The notes under the pieces are model-generated. The model did not search any database, was not told the DNA's origin, and saw only the letters and a list, made by a program, of their open reading frames with translations. The position numbers and the translations under genes were made by a program. Source: Gammaproteobacteria bacterium (GTDB lineage: Bacteria; Pseudomonadota; Gammaproteobacteria; HIGHO2-12-38-15). From it: a DNA stretch of 40,508 nt. Location of the stretch: the NCBI GenBank assembly GCA_016218405.1, contig JACREE010000055.1, forward strand, positions 1 to 40,508. Direction: 5' to 3'. Position 1 is the first letter of the stretch. Every line of letters starts with the position of its first letter. Shown here piece after piece: positions 1 to 7,016 of the stretch.

Positions 1-121
1 CACCGTAGTATTCTCGCATCCATTTTCGCTCGAGATATTCTTCAATACTACGGCGCACGGTTACTGCTTTCTGGCCTGGTTTCACCGCTTTCTTAGCGTT
101 TTTTTCTTCTTCCAGCAAGGT
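1..121 (-). pseudogene. Truncated duplicate of the PA3496-like small gene
   Basis: Bases 1-121 are identical to 222-342, which carry the central and C-terminal codons of the intact small gene at 202-420. Read on the minus strand, this copy encodes the charged linker and the start of the RRSIEEYLERK motif region, then runs off the left edge. Its N-terminal codons are missing: identity stops at 121/342. A fortuitous ATG lies at 124-122, and its reading enters the shared frame, but no ribosome-binding site precedes it. I infer a partial duplication that left a 5'-truncated copy. Whether its 3' end is intact cannot be seen. Confidence 0.75.
1..121. repeat. 121-bp direct repeat, copy 1
   Basis: Identical base for base to 222-342. 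The 100 bases between the copies (122-221) do not match the sequence beyond the second copy, so this is not a simple tandem duplication. The copy touches the window edge and may extend further left. Confidence 0.9.
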
Positions 122-124
122 CAT

Positions 125-205
125 GTGGGTACAACAGATTGGAATGTGACGATGGGTCCTTTATGTTACAACATGGGAACCATTGGTATTCAGTTTGATC
201 CTTAA
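125..205 (+). pseudogene. Possible 3' remnant of an outer-membrane-protein-like gene
   Basis: On the plus strand a frame reads VGTTDWNVTMGPLCYNMGTI and then GIQFDP followed by TAA (203-205). The alternating hydrophobic/polar pattern at a C terminus is what a last pair of beta-barrel strands can look like, but the final residue is proline instead of the usual aromatic residue. Upstream the same frame stays open through the 121-bp repeat, where it is antisense to the small gene and so is presumably not genuine. This is a weak call based on pattern only. Confidence 0.2.
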
Positions 206-420
206 GTATCTTCAAGATCAACACCGTAGTATTCTCGCATCCATTTTCGCTCGAGATATTCTTCAATACTACGGCGCACGGTTACTGCTTTCTGGCCTGG
301 TTTCACCGCTTTCTTAGCGTTTTTTTCTTCTTCCAGCAAGGTATGGTAATTATCGTCTTGCTGTTCATCATCCACTTCTTCTGCACCCAACATCATGTCC
401 GAAGTTTCTTTTGCCGCCAT
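202..420 (-). CDS. PA3496-like small charged protein
   Basis: This 72-residue acidic-then-basic protein has no signal peptide or membrane segment. Residues 1-30 are rich in Asp and Glu, and residues 31-48 are Lys-rich. Residues 49-64 carry RRSIEEYLERKWMRE, a motif I recognise from the short gammaproteobacterial proteins typified by Pseudomonas PA3496, whose molecular role is not established. The start ATG (420-418) is preceded by GAGGG about 7 bases upstream. The gene lies downstream of the FAD-linked dehydrogenase on the same strand, 90 bases away. It has a truncated duplicate to its left. Its 5' leader (428-466) is nearly identical to the leader of anmK at 40178-40215, which is odd for unrelated genes. 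The family assignment is moderately certain. Confidence 0.7.
   Translation of the reverse strand: MAAKETSDMMLGAEEVDDEQQDDNYHTLLEEEKNAKKAVKPGQKAVTVRRSIEEYLERKWMREYYGVDLEDT
222..342. repeat. 121-bp direct repeat, copy 2
   Basis: Second copy of the repeat at 1-121, lying inside the intact small gene at 202-420. Identity ends abruptly after base 342, at the codons for residue 27 or so of the protein. Confidence 0.9.
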
Positions 421-427
421 ATCTATC

Positions 428-466
428 CCTCATACCTGAAGATACTGGTTTTTGAGTTTGTCTTTT
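428..466. repeat. Leader repeat shared with anmK
   Basis: These 39 bases match 40178-40215 with four substitutions and one single-base gap. In both places the sequence lies immediately upstream of a minus-strand start codon and includes the ribosome-binding site. It is followed by a perfect 13-base palindrome, TTCCGCAGCGGAA, at 465-477. A weaker inverted match continues to about 520, so this may be the degenerate relative of the long palindrome at 40169-40337. Confidence 0.75.
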
Positions 467-510
467 CCGCAGCGGAATTTAATCTGATTTAAAAAACAAA
501 ATCAAGCACT

Positions 511-1908
511 TCAAGGTTTAGATTCAAACGAAAAAGAACCATATTTTCCTGGGTTTAATATGCCTTTTGGATCAAAACAACGTTTAATATCTGACATCAA
601 TTTTAACGCAACAGGACTTAACTCTTGATTAATAAAAGGAAGTTTTTCCAACCCTACACCGTGCTCACCGGATAGCGTTCCTTTCAAGGACAATACCAGG
701 GCAAAAATTTCTCGCAAACATTCCTGCGCTGCTTCTTGTTCTTGCACTTTATCTGCATCAAATAATAAATTCACATGAATGTTACCGTTTCCAGCATGTC
801 CGAAATTCACGATAGTTAATTGATGTCGTTGCGCCAAGCCGTACACACGTTCAATAAATTCAGGTAATCGACTGATAGGTAATACCACATCTTCATTGAT
901 TTTTTGGCTGCCAAAGTGACGCAATAAAGGCGATAAAGCTTTACGCACTTTCCACAAGGTCAGCCGTTCTGCCTCTGTGGAAGCCATTTTTATCTCTAAA
1001 AAATGAGGCACTCGACAGGCTTGTTCAATTTGCGCAGCCGCTTCCTCCATCATACCTGCGGCACCTTCCATCTCAATCAATAATACGGCTCGTGCCTGAG
1101 CATGAACCAAGCCAGGTGAGTAGGTTTGAATAAGTCGCAATGCCGCTTCATCCATAAATTCAAGCGCAGAAGGAATCAAGGATTGCTGCATCACATTGAC
1201 GATGGCTTGTGTCGCAGCCTCCAAAGAAGAAAAAGTTACTTGCCACGTTCGTTTTGCAGCAGGCAAGGGTAACAATTTGAGTGTGGCTTGTGTGATCAAA
1301 GCCAGAGTACCTTCTGAGCCTATCACTAAACGCGTTAAGTCGTATCCCACGACGCCTTTTGTCGTATACACACCGGTATCCAGGCTTTCACCTTGTCCTG
1401 TCACGACACGTAAACCTAAGGTGTTTTCGCGACACGTGCCATATTTTACAGCACGCGGTCCAGCTGCATTACAAGCAAGATTACCCCCCACAGAAGAAAA
1501 ATAAGCACTGCTCGGATCAGGCGCCCAAAAAAAACCCTCCTGTTTTGCTGTTTCCTGAACCAATTGATTACTCACGCCCGGTTCAACGATCATCAAACGA
1601 TTCACAGGATCACACATAATGATGCGGGTCATCCGTTCAAAAGAAACCACGATACCGCCTTGAATAGGCACCGCGGCACCCGTGGTGGCCGTACCACGAC
1701 CGTGCGCCACCAAGGGCACCGCATGAAGATTAGCTAATTGAACTAATGCCACCACCTGTTCATGCGTTATTGGAAAAACTACCGCCCAAGGTAGGGCATG
1801 ACGACGGCTGTTGTCATAACCATACACCCAACAATCGGCAGGATCGGTGAGCAAGTTATCGGATCCAACTAATTGTTGAAGTGCTCGCAGCATTTCATTA
1901 TTGAGCAT
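511..1908 (-). CDS. FAD-linked 2-hydroxyacid dehydrogenase (GlcD/D-lactate dehydrogenase family)
   Basis: This 465-residue flavoprotein is of the FAD_binding_4 plus FAD-oxidase_C type. Enzymes of this family oxidise D-2-hydroxyacids such as D-lactate or glycolate. The N-terminal FAD domain shows VAHGRGTATTGAAVPIQGG (68-86), the segment around SSVGGNLACNAAG (138-150), and GYDLTRLVIGSEGTLALIT. The C-terminal domain has NFGHAGNGNIHVNLL and SGEHGVGLEK (413-422), the usual substrate and metal region. There are no iron-sulfur cysteines of the GlcF or Dld-fusion type, so electrons must go elsewhere. The start overlaps the last 11 bases of dolP, which suggests translational coupling. The exact substrate cannot be read from the sequence. 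D-lactate is the most likely guess, and a glycolate oxidase subunit is the alternative. Confidence 0.88.
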   Translation of the reverse strand: MLNNEMLRALQQLVGSDNLLTDPADCWVYGYDNSRRHALPWAVVFPITHEQVVALVQLANLHAVPLVAHGRGTATTGAAVPIQGGIVVSFERMTRIIMCDPVNRLMIVEPGVSNQLVQETAKQEGFFWAPDPSSAYFSSVGGNLACNAAGPRAVKYGTCRENTLGLRVVTGQGESLDTGVYTTKGVVGYDLTRLVIGSEGTLALITQATLKLLPLPAAKRTWQVTFSSLEAATQAIVNVMQQSLIPSALEFMDEAALRLIQTYSPGLVHAQARAVLLIEMEGAAGMMEEAAAQIEQACRVPHFLEIKMASTEAERLTLWKVRKALSPLLRHFGSQKINEDVVLPISRLPEFIERVYGLAQRHQLTIVNFGHAGNGNIHVNLLFDADKVQEQEAAQECLREIFALVLSLKGTLSGEHGVGLEKLPFINQELSPVALKLMSDIKRCFDPKGILNPGKYGSFSFESKP

Positions 1909-2491
1909 GATGCGTCACCACCGCATACTGAAACAAGGTCACCACACGTTGCACCCCTTCCACCCGACGCGTAATTTCACCGGCCGCATAAGCTTGGTGC
2001 GCTGTCACAATGCCCATGAGATACACCGTTCCATCTTCTGTCACCACTTTGATTTGTGTTGCATTGAGATCAACGCATCCCATCATTTGTGCAATGACCT
2101 TGGCTGTAATCCACGCATCTTGCGATTGTGCACGCGCTGAAATAGGAGACCCTAGGGTGATTTTATTATAAACATATTTAACGTGTGGGATCGTCTCAAC
2201 CACTTTTTTTGCTAAATCACGCTGAGCTTCCGTGGGCGCTTCCCCCACCAGCAAAACTGTTTGACCAAAGGTTGTTTCAACAATACGACATGACTTTAAT
2301 TCAGGCGTGGATTTTAGTTTTAACCCTGCTTGATAACGAATATTGTAATCATCTTTCATGGTGGCTAAGTTTCGCTTGTCATTGGCAAAAACACCTCCCA
2401 CGGCTGCCCCAGCTGTAAAAGGCGCAGCTGCACACGCTGTCAAACATAGATATACGGCAACAAGCCCCCCCACTACAGCACGACGCATCAT
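1898..2491 (-). CDS. dolP: BON-domain outer-membrane lipoprotein DolP/YraP
   Basis: I start this at the ATG at 2491-2489, giving 197 residues, because AAGGAG lies six bases upstream and the start falls one base after the diaA stop. An in-frame upstream start would overlap diaA. A signal peptide ends in the lipobox LTAC (Cys 20), so this is a lipoprotein. Two BON domains follow: one around VLLVGEAPTEAQRDLAKKVV and one around GTVYLMGIVTAHQA. In E. coli DolP is an outer-membrane lipoprotein encoded just after diaA, and it protects envelope integrity. The same order is kept here, which supports the name. Confidence 0.9.
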   Translation of the reverse strand: MMRRAVVGGLVAVYLCLTACAAAPFTAGAAVGGVFANDKRNLATMKDDYNIRYQAGLKLKSTPELKSCRIVETTFGQTVLLVGEAPTEAQRDLAKKVVETIPHVKYVYNKITLGSPISARAQSQDAWITAKVIAQMMGCVDLNATQIKVVTEDGTVYLMGIVTAHQAYAAGEITRRVEGVQRVVTLFQYAVVTHHAQ

Positions 2492-2492
2492 G

Positions 2493-3092
2493 CTATTCTC
2501 CTTCATGACCTGGAAATAATTGCTGATCCACCAACCCACATAAACAATGCAGTAATAAAAGATGGGTTTCCCTTATACGCGCAATAGCATAGGAAGGGGC
2601 GCGCAGTTCAATATCATCCGGATGTAAAGAAGAGGCAATATCACCCCCCTCATAACCTGTTAGCGCGATCACACTCATATGGCGATCATGAGCAGCTTCT
2701 ATCGCTCGCAGGACATTCAAATCATTGCCATGGGTTGAAATCGCCAACAATACATCTCCTTGCGCACCTAATGCACGTAATTGCTTTGAAAATACATCCA
2801 AAAAACTATAATCACTCGCGATAGAAGTGATGGAAACAGCATCTGCAGTCAGGGCAAAAGCGGGCAGGCTAGGGCGTTCCACTTCAAAATGGTTGAGCAT
2901 GTTGGCCACAAAATATTGTGCTAAAGCGCCCGATCCTCCGTTACCGCAACTCAATAATTTTTGCCCACTCAGCAATGATTGGGCTATTAACGATCCTGCG
3001 TTTGCCACAGACAAAGGCAATTGCTCCATGAGCTGCGATTTAACTTGCACACTTTCATTAAAGTGATGCTTCACATAATCTAAAATATCCAT
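2493..3092 (-). CDS. diaA: SIS-domain protein DiaA (DnaA initiator-associating protein)
   Basis: This 199-residue protein is a single SIS phosphosugar-binding domain, about the length of E. coli DiaA. Key segments are CGNGGSGALAQ (49-59), which matches the DiaA/GmhA phosphate-binding loop, and LAISTHGNDLNVLRAIEAA (117-135). GmhA (sedoheptulose-7-phosphate isomerase) is the close alternative. I prefer DiaA because dolP follows one base after the stop, as in the lpoA-yraN-diaA-dolP cluster of Enterobacteria. Known role: DiaA binds DnaA and promotes timely initiation. The ribosome-binding site is weak. The gene diverges from the secreted protein at 3158-3598. Confidence 0.82.
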   Translation of the reverse strand: MDILDYVKHHFNESVQVKSQLMEQLPLSVANAGSLIAQSLLSGQKLLSCGNGGSGALAQYFVANMLNHFEVERPSLPAFALTADAVSITSIASDYSFLDVFSKQLRALGAQGDVLLAISTHGNDLNVLRAIEAAHDRHMSVIALTGYEGGDIASSLHPDDIELRAPSYAIARIRETHLLLLHCLCGLVDQQLFPGHEGE

Positions 3093-3105
3093 GCCAATTC
3101 TGCCT

Positions 3106-3135
3106 TTGTTTTTTCCCCAGTTTTTCTGCTACAAT
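3106..3135 (+). promoter_or_regulatory. Sigma70-type promoter for the secreted orphan protein
   Basis: TTGTTT at 3106-3111 and TACAAT at 3130-3135 are separated by 18 bases. They lie just upstream of the gene at 3158/3176. This is a consensus-based prediction only. Confidence 0.5.
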
Positions 3136-3175
3136 TTCACGGTTAAAAACTACTACTATGGGCCATTTTAACCGC

Positions 3176-3598
3176 ATGAAACATTCTCGCCTACTTTCCT
3201 TACTCTTTACTGGCACATTGTTCATCACCGGCCACGCACAGGCAAGTGTTGTCAGTGTCACCAACCGCACTCCCTTTCATTTCACGGGTAGTTTGATCCA
3301 TTTTTTTAATTTTCGCGAACATTTTTCTATTCCCGCCGCCATAGGGACAGAAACCTTAGCGAGTACTTCTTTTGAAGATGGCATCCTACCACCTGATTTT
3401 TTATTAAGCACCGCCTCTCGCACCGCTGAATTATGTTACTTCAGCAGCATTGAAAGTGATTTTGTCGTGGAAATTACTTACAACGGATGCGACGCGACAC
3501 ATCCTACCTGCACTATTCATTGCGAAGCAAGAACAGACAACCCAGACGACGGCTTGATGGAAGATGAGGTCACGCTTTCATACGAAATGCTCCGCTAG
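3176..3598 (+). CDS. Secreted hypothetical protein with four cysteines
   Basis: I do not recognise this protein. From the start at 3176 it has 140 residues, beginning MKHSRLLSLLFTGTLFITG and ending its signal peptide around GHAQAS. The mature part is about 115 residues, with four cysteines in the C-terminal half (in ELCYF, NGCD, PTCT and IHCE). These could form two disulfides in the periplasm or outside the cell. An in-frame ATG at 3158 would add GHFNR before the hydrophobic core and is possible. Neither start has a clear Shine-Dalgarno sequence. The gene stands alone between divergent diaA and the phosphotransferase, with its own likely promoter at 3106-3135. Confidence 0.7.
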   Translation: MKHSRLLSLLFTGTLFITGHAQASVVSVTNRTPFHFTGSLIHFFNFREHFSIPAAIGTETLASTSFEDGILPPDFLLSTASRTAELCYFSSIESDFVVEITYNGCDATHPTCTIHCEARTDNPDDGLMEDEVTLSYEMLR

Positions 3599-3666
3599 CG
3601 TTTATTGGTTAGTAAGCGTTCACGCCTCCGCTGAAAGCGGGGTTTGAGCATATTGCTGACTTTATA

Positions 3667-4731
3667 ATGGGTGGAGATTGTAGCGGTGCTGGTAAACCCC
3701 ATCATTTATTAATTAGACGTTTTCTGTCTGTGAATGATAATCATATCAAAGCAATTTGCTATCATTTCAACCTTGGGACGCCTATTCAAACACCCGCAAA
3801 AGTACACGGCGGTCTACTCCACATCATGTGGCAACTTGATACAGATAAAGGCTCTTACGCAATCAAGCAGCTATCCAAAGACATTGACCTAAAAAATGAA
3901 CTGGTCATTAAAAATTATGAATTGAGTGAAAGAATTGCATCACGTTTTGCATCTCATGATATCCCAGGTATCTGTGCAATTGCACAATTTGGTAAATATC
4001 TTTTTATGATAGATGGAATTGGTTTTCTAGTGTACCCATGGGTCAATGCAAGAGCATTAGATCAACATGTCGTTTCAGAACCTCATGCTCTAAAAATAGC
4101 TACTATCCTCGCCAAAATGCACTGTCTTAATTTGGATGAGCCTGAAATTACCCATCCAGAATTCTATACTCACACAAAAGAAAAGATTCTTGAATTAATT
4201 AACAAAGCTGAAAGTTTTAATTGTCCTTTTACTGAAAATTTAAGGCAAAATCAGAATAATATCTTGGCGGCTAACGAATCGTATCAAAAGGCAATACCGA
4301 TTTTAAAAACACATCTTATTGTCAGCCATGGTGATTTGGATCAGAAAAACGTTTTGTGGGACAGTAGCAATAATCCAATCCTAATTGATTGGGAATCTGT
4401 CTGCAAAATCAATCCCACTTATGACATCATCAACACAGCATTTTATTGGAGCGGAATTACCAACAGTTTTGATAAGCACCTCTTTTTTAAAATGATCGAT
4501 ACCTATCAAAAATCAGGTGGCGTTATTAATAAAGATCAAGTTGTCGCAGCGATTTATGGTGCATTTAGTTGGATTGGTTGGTTAGTTTATAACATAGAGC
4601 GCTCCTGTGTTATCGGCAACTCTGAACATAAAGCCATGGGCATTGAACAAGTGAATCAAACTTTAGCCACGATTCTACGCTTACAAACCATCATGCCTGA
4701 CGTCATAAAAATTATTGAAGGTAAATCATGA
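3667..4731 (+). CDS. APH-family phosphotransferase (kinase-fold)
   Basis: The frame encodes up to 354 residues. The decisive motif is VSHGDLDQKNVLWD followed by NPILIDWESV, the catalytic HGD-x4-N loop and the metal-binding D-W of the APH/choline-kinase fold. An N-lobe Lys is plausible in YAIKQL. Members phosphorylate aminoglycosides, macrolides, choline, homoserine or other small molecules; the substrate here is not evident. The start is doubtful: the ATG at 3667 sits inside a TATAAT-like hexamer (3663-3668), and the first 16 residues look unlike the family. GTG at 3730 is the next in-frame possibility, without a good ribosome-binding site. The 3' end overlaps the GNAT gene by four bases (ATGA), so the two are probably co-translated. 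The pair looks like an acquired accessory cassette. Confidence 0.8.
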   Translation: MGGDCSGAGKPHHLLIRRFLSVNDNHIKAICYHFNLGTPIQTPAKVHGGLLHIMWQLDTDKGSYAIKQLSKDIDLKNELVIKNYELSERIASRFASHDIPGICAIAQFGKYLFMIDGIGFLVYPWVNARALDQHVVSEPHALKIATILAKMHCLNLDEPEITHPEFYTHTKEKILELINKAESFNCPFTENLRQNQNNILAANESYQKAIPILKTHLIVSHGDLDQKNVLWDSSNNPILIDWESVCKINPTYDIINTAFYWSGITNSFDKHLFFKMIDTYQKSGGVINKDQVVAAIYGAFSWIGWLVYNIERSCVIGNSEHKAMGIEQVNQTLATILRLQTIMPDVIKIIEGKS

Positions 4732-5195
4732 TTACTATTGATCTACTTAAAAACCACCCAGCGAGCATACCAAGATGCGCAGAAATATGGCATGAGGTTT
4801 TAGGTAAAATCTGGATGCCAGAGATTGGAATTGAAGAAATTGAATCTTTGTATTATGAAGAGCTGAAACCAGATATGCCTCTGACTTACATTGCACTAGA
4901 CGGTGAAATTCCTGTAGGTTCTTGCACATTGGAATTAAATGGTGGCATTCGGCCAGATTTAGGATCTTGGCTCGGTGATTTGGTCGTTGATCCAAAATAT
5001 CAAAAACAAGGGATCGGCAAAATGCTGGTTGACGTCGCAGTCCTGAAAGCAAAAGAGCTTGGTTTTAAAAAACTGCACTTATTTACTTTTGATCCTACCA
5101 TACCAGCGTATTATCAACGCCTTGGGTGGAAGGAAATCGGTATGGATGAATTCAAATCGAATCCTGTAACGGTGATGGAGATCGGTTTATGGTAA
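4728..5195 (+). CDS. GNAT-family N-acetyltransferase
   Basis: This 155-residue single-domain protein has the acetyl-CoA-binding motif A, LVVDPKYQKQGIGKMLV (about residues 85-101). It is followed by KLHLFTFDPTIPAYYQRLGW, the usual motif B region with a Tyr in a position that often acts as general acid. The family transfers an acetyl group to amines of small molecules or proteins; the substrate is unknown. The start codon overlaps the phosphotransferase stop (ATGA), so the two probably act on related substrates or as a small modification pair. The stop TAA begins an 11-base sequence, TAAGCGTCAAA, that recurs at 5298. Confidence 0.85.
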   Translation: MITIDLLKNHPASIPRCAEIWHEVLGKIWMPEIGIEEIESLYYEELKPDMPLTYIALDGEIPVGSCTLELNGGIRPDLGSWLGDLVVDPKYQKQGIGKMLVDVAVLKAKELGFKKLHLFTFDPTIPAYYQRLGWKEIGMDEFKSNPVTVMEIGLW

Positions 5196-5308
5196 GCGTC
5201 AAATAAACCCCATCTATTAATATTTTTCAAACGTATTATTCTTATTTTGTTTTATAAACAGGAGATAAGAATGAACATCGAAGAAAATAAAGAAACGTAA
5301 GCGTCAAA
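5193..5308. repeat. Two TAAGCGTCAAA repeats flanking a tiny ORF
   Basis: TAAGCGTCAAA occurs at 5193-5203 and 5298-5308. Each copy starts exactly at the stop codon of the preceding reading frame. A shorter match, GTAAGCGT, lies at 3612-3619, before the phosphotransferase. The shorter octamer also occurs once inside the ABC permease gene near 24536, so chance is not excluded. Confidence 0.4.
5271..5300 (+). CDS. Nine-codon ORF with a strong ribosome-binding site
   Basis: ATG at 5271 is preceded by GGAG at 5261-5264 with ideal spacing, yet the frame stops after nine codons (MNIEENKET). It could be the head of a gene that has been lost, or a leader peptide. No attenuator-like hairpin follows. 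The surrounding 5196-5318 region is AT-rich and holds nothing else I recognise. Confidence 0.3.
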   Translation: MNIEENKET

Positions 5309-5318
5309 CTAATTACAC

Positions 5319-5420
5319 CTACCAAATTTTGTCGTCAGCAGAAAATAAGTCACACTCGGCGGCTTTAGTTGCCGACTTAGGAGTTTCCTCGCAACAATGT
5401 TCGTAATAGCACGTACTCAT
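5319..5420 (-). CDS. Cysteine-rich 33-residue ORF downstream of the symporter
   Basis: The frame reads MSTCYYEHCCEETPKSATK and ends AECDLFSADDKIW. Four cysteines and a histidine in 33 residues suggest metal or redox binding if it is made. It follows the SSF symporter stop by about 30 bases on the same strand, so it could be co-transcribed. The ribosome-binding site is weak (GGGA about 10 bases upstream). I do not recognise a family, and it may be the remains of a longer protein. Confidence 0.3.
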   Translation of the reverse strand: MSTCYYEHCCEETPKSATKAAECDLFSADDKIW

Positions 5421-5452
5421 CTTCAAAATATCCCATTCTATTGTAGGCTGGG

Positions 5453-6805
5453 CTATCGAGTTGGGAAAACGACAGATCCTAATATACCAGAAGCAAAAAT
5501 GAGCGGTATTCCGTACAATGCCCAATACCATGTATAAAGGCCTTTATCACCAAAAATATAATAACAACCAATTCCCCATATCAAGCCTATTATGATGCTG
5601 ATATAAACACCGAATCGAGAAGTTTTTTCCCAATAAAAGCCAGACAATAAAGCGAATGACAAAGCAACGATAGGGATATTTGCCAATAACATTTTATTAA
5701 AAACCTGGTCAACAAATAAATTTGCGCCGTAATAAGATAAAATAGCGCACATGATTGTCATCAAGACACTAAATTTTAATGTATTAGCATTTTGTTTTCG
5801 AGGCAAATAACCTATTGTTAATGTCACCATTGCACTCCATACACCCGCCAAGGTAGTTGCTGCAACACAAAATAATATGCCATACGCTAACCCTCGCAAC
5901 CAAACCGGCAACGCAAAATGAATTAAATAAGGTAAAGCTAATTCAGGCTGTGTTAATGCAATACCTTTTAATTTTAATAAACTCGTTGCAATAATACCTA
6001 TACCATAGAATAAAAAAATTAATATGGCAGCACAAATGACGGCCAAGAAAGCTGTTCTTGGGCTATCAGCTGCTACAATTTTTTGACCATACCAAGGTGC
6101 AAGAATATAACTAAACATAGTCAACAAAATCAATGAAATGATAAATTGTGTTGGTAATATACATTGCATTTCCTGTAACGTTAAAGAAGGAACAGGTTCT
6201 AGATTAGACAAGTGCCAAGTATAATAAAGCAGGGTAGGCAAAAAAAATAAAATGATAATGAAGCTGATAATATCAATACGGATAATAGAGATTAAACCTC
6301 CTCGCAATGTCATGAGTAAAATCATAAAAACAAGCAGTGCACTCAAAATCCATGAATTATGCAATGGAAAAACGGGTAAGAAAACAAGTGTGAGTGATTT
6401 AACATAAGTAGCGCTAAATCCGATCATTGCTAAAAATAATATAATAGCTACAAAATATCCTACATCACAACCATAACGTTCAGAAAAATAATGAGCAACC
6501 GAGATGCCATTAAAAATTTTCCATTTTTTTGCAACTGTGATTGCATAAAATAATAATCCAATCAAAAAAACAAAAGGTAATGTTAATGCCCACCATGTGG
6601 CTGTATAGCCCAGAGCGGAAAATGAGATTAATGTTGAAGTATTAAATTCCGTCATGACAAGTGTTGCAATAAGTGCGAGTAATCGAGTTTTTCGGTTTGC
6701 TAATAGATACTGACTTTCTGAATTCACTTGATTGGATTTTTTTAACCCGGCGAAAATGATCAACCCAATAAACAAAAAGAACAAAACCGTGTCGAACCCC
6801 CCCAT
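5453..6805 (-). CDS. Sodium:solute symporter (SSF) family transporter
   Basis: This 450-residue integral membrane protein has about 12-13 hydrophobic segments. The N terminus (GGFDTVLFFLFIGLIIFAGL, then SESQYLLANRKTRLLALIAT) matches the first helices and loop of SSF symporters, where the conserved stretch before helix 2 sets the sodium-binding region. TEFNTSTLISFSALGYTATW corresponds to the unwound helix region. Its length is slightly below the 480-550 usual for PutP or ActP. The substrate is unknown: SSF members carry proline, pantothenate, acetate, sugars or other solutes. AGGGATAAG precedes the ATG at a good distance. Gene remnants lie upstream, and a Cys-rich mini-ORF lies downstream. Confidence 0.85.
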   Translation of the reverse strand: MGGFDTVLFFLFIGLIIFAGLKKSNQVNSESQYLLANRKTRLLALIATLVMTEFNTSTLISFSALGYTATWWALTLPFVFLIGLLFYAITVAKKWKIFNGISVAHYFSERYGCDVGYFVAIILFLAMIGFSATYVKSLTLVFLPVFPLHNSWILSALLVFMILLMTLRGGLISIIRIDIISFIIILFFLPTLLYYTWHLSNLEPVPSLTLQEMQCILPTQFIISLILLTMFSYILAPWYGQKIVAADSPRTAFLAVICAAILIFLFYGIGIIATSLLKLKGIALTQPELALPYLIHFALPVWLRGLAYGILFCVAATTLAGVWSAMVTLTIGYLPRKQNANTLKFSVLMTIMCAILSYYGANLFVDQVFNKMLLANIPIVALSFALLSGFYWEKTSRFGVYISIIIGLIWGIGCYYIFGDKGLYTWYWALYGIPLIFASGILGSVVFPTR

Positions 6806-6830
6806 AACTTATCCCTGTTTTTGGCGCTAA

Positions 6831-7016
6831 TTCATTGAAGTTGATTATATCATCGTCATTGATAATAAAATTTATCCTGCTGAAGTAAAATCCGAGAAAT
6901 TAGGTAAATTAAAGTCTTTAAAACAGTACATGCTCGAACACCCTTGCAACACAGGCATCCGTTTTTCACAAGCTCCGCCCTCGATTTCAAACAATATTTT
7001 ATCTGTACCACTGTAT
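6831..7016 (+). pseudogene. C-terminal remnant of an AAA/DUF4143 ATPase
   Basis: After a TAA at 6828-6830 a plus-strand frame reads FIEVDYIIVIDNKIYPAEVK, then SEKLGKLKSLKQYMLEHP, and ends near NNILSVPLY. This is the typical tail of DUF4143-containing ATP-binding proteins, whose D...EVK-type restriction-like fold ends with a segment of the kind IRFS...PLY. No start codon or upstream domain remains, because the symporter gene occupies the left side. It breaks at about 7014, where a different gene fragment begins. The family assignment rests on pattern memory and is fairly confident. Confidence 0.7.

Noticed and set aside
465-477. TTCCGCAGCGGAA as a terminator for the dehydrogenase gene
   Set aside because: No T-tract follows on either strand, and the hairpin lies inside the leader repeat, so I list it as part of that repeat.
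2493-3092. Naming the SIS-domain gene gmhA
   Set aside because: The sequence alone allows it, but adjacency to dolP favours diaA; no other heptose genes are nearby.
3598-5310. Integron attC sites around the phosphotransferase-acetyltransferase pair
   Set aside because: The GTAAGCGT repeats do not show the paired RYYYAAC/GTTRRRY boxes of attC, and there is no integrase gene in view.
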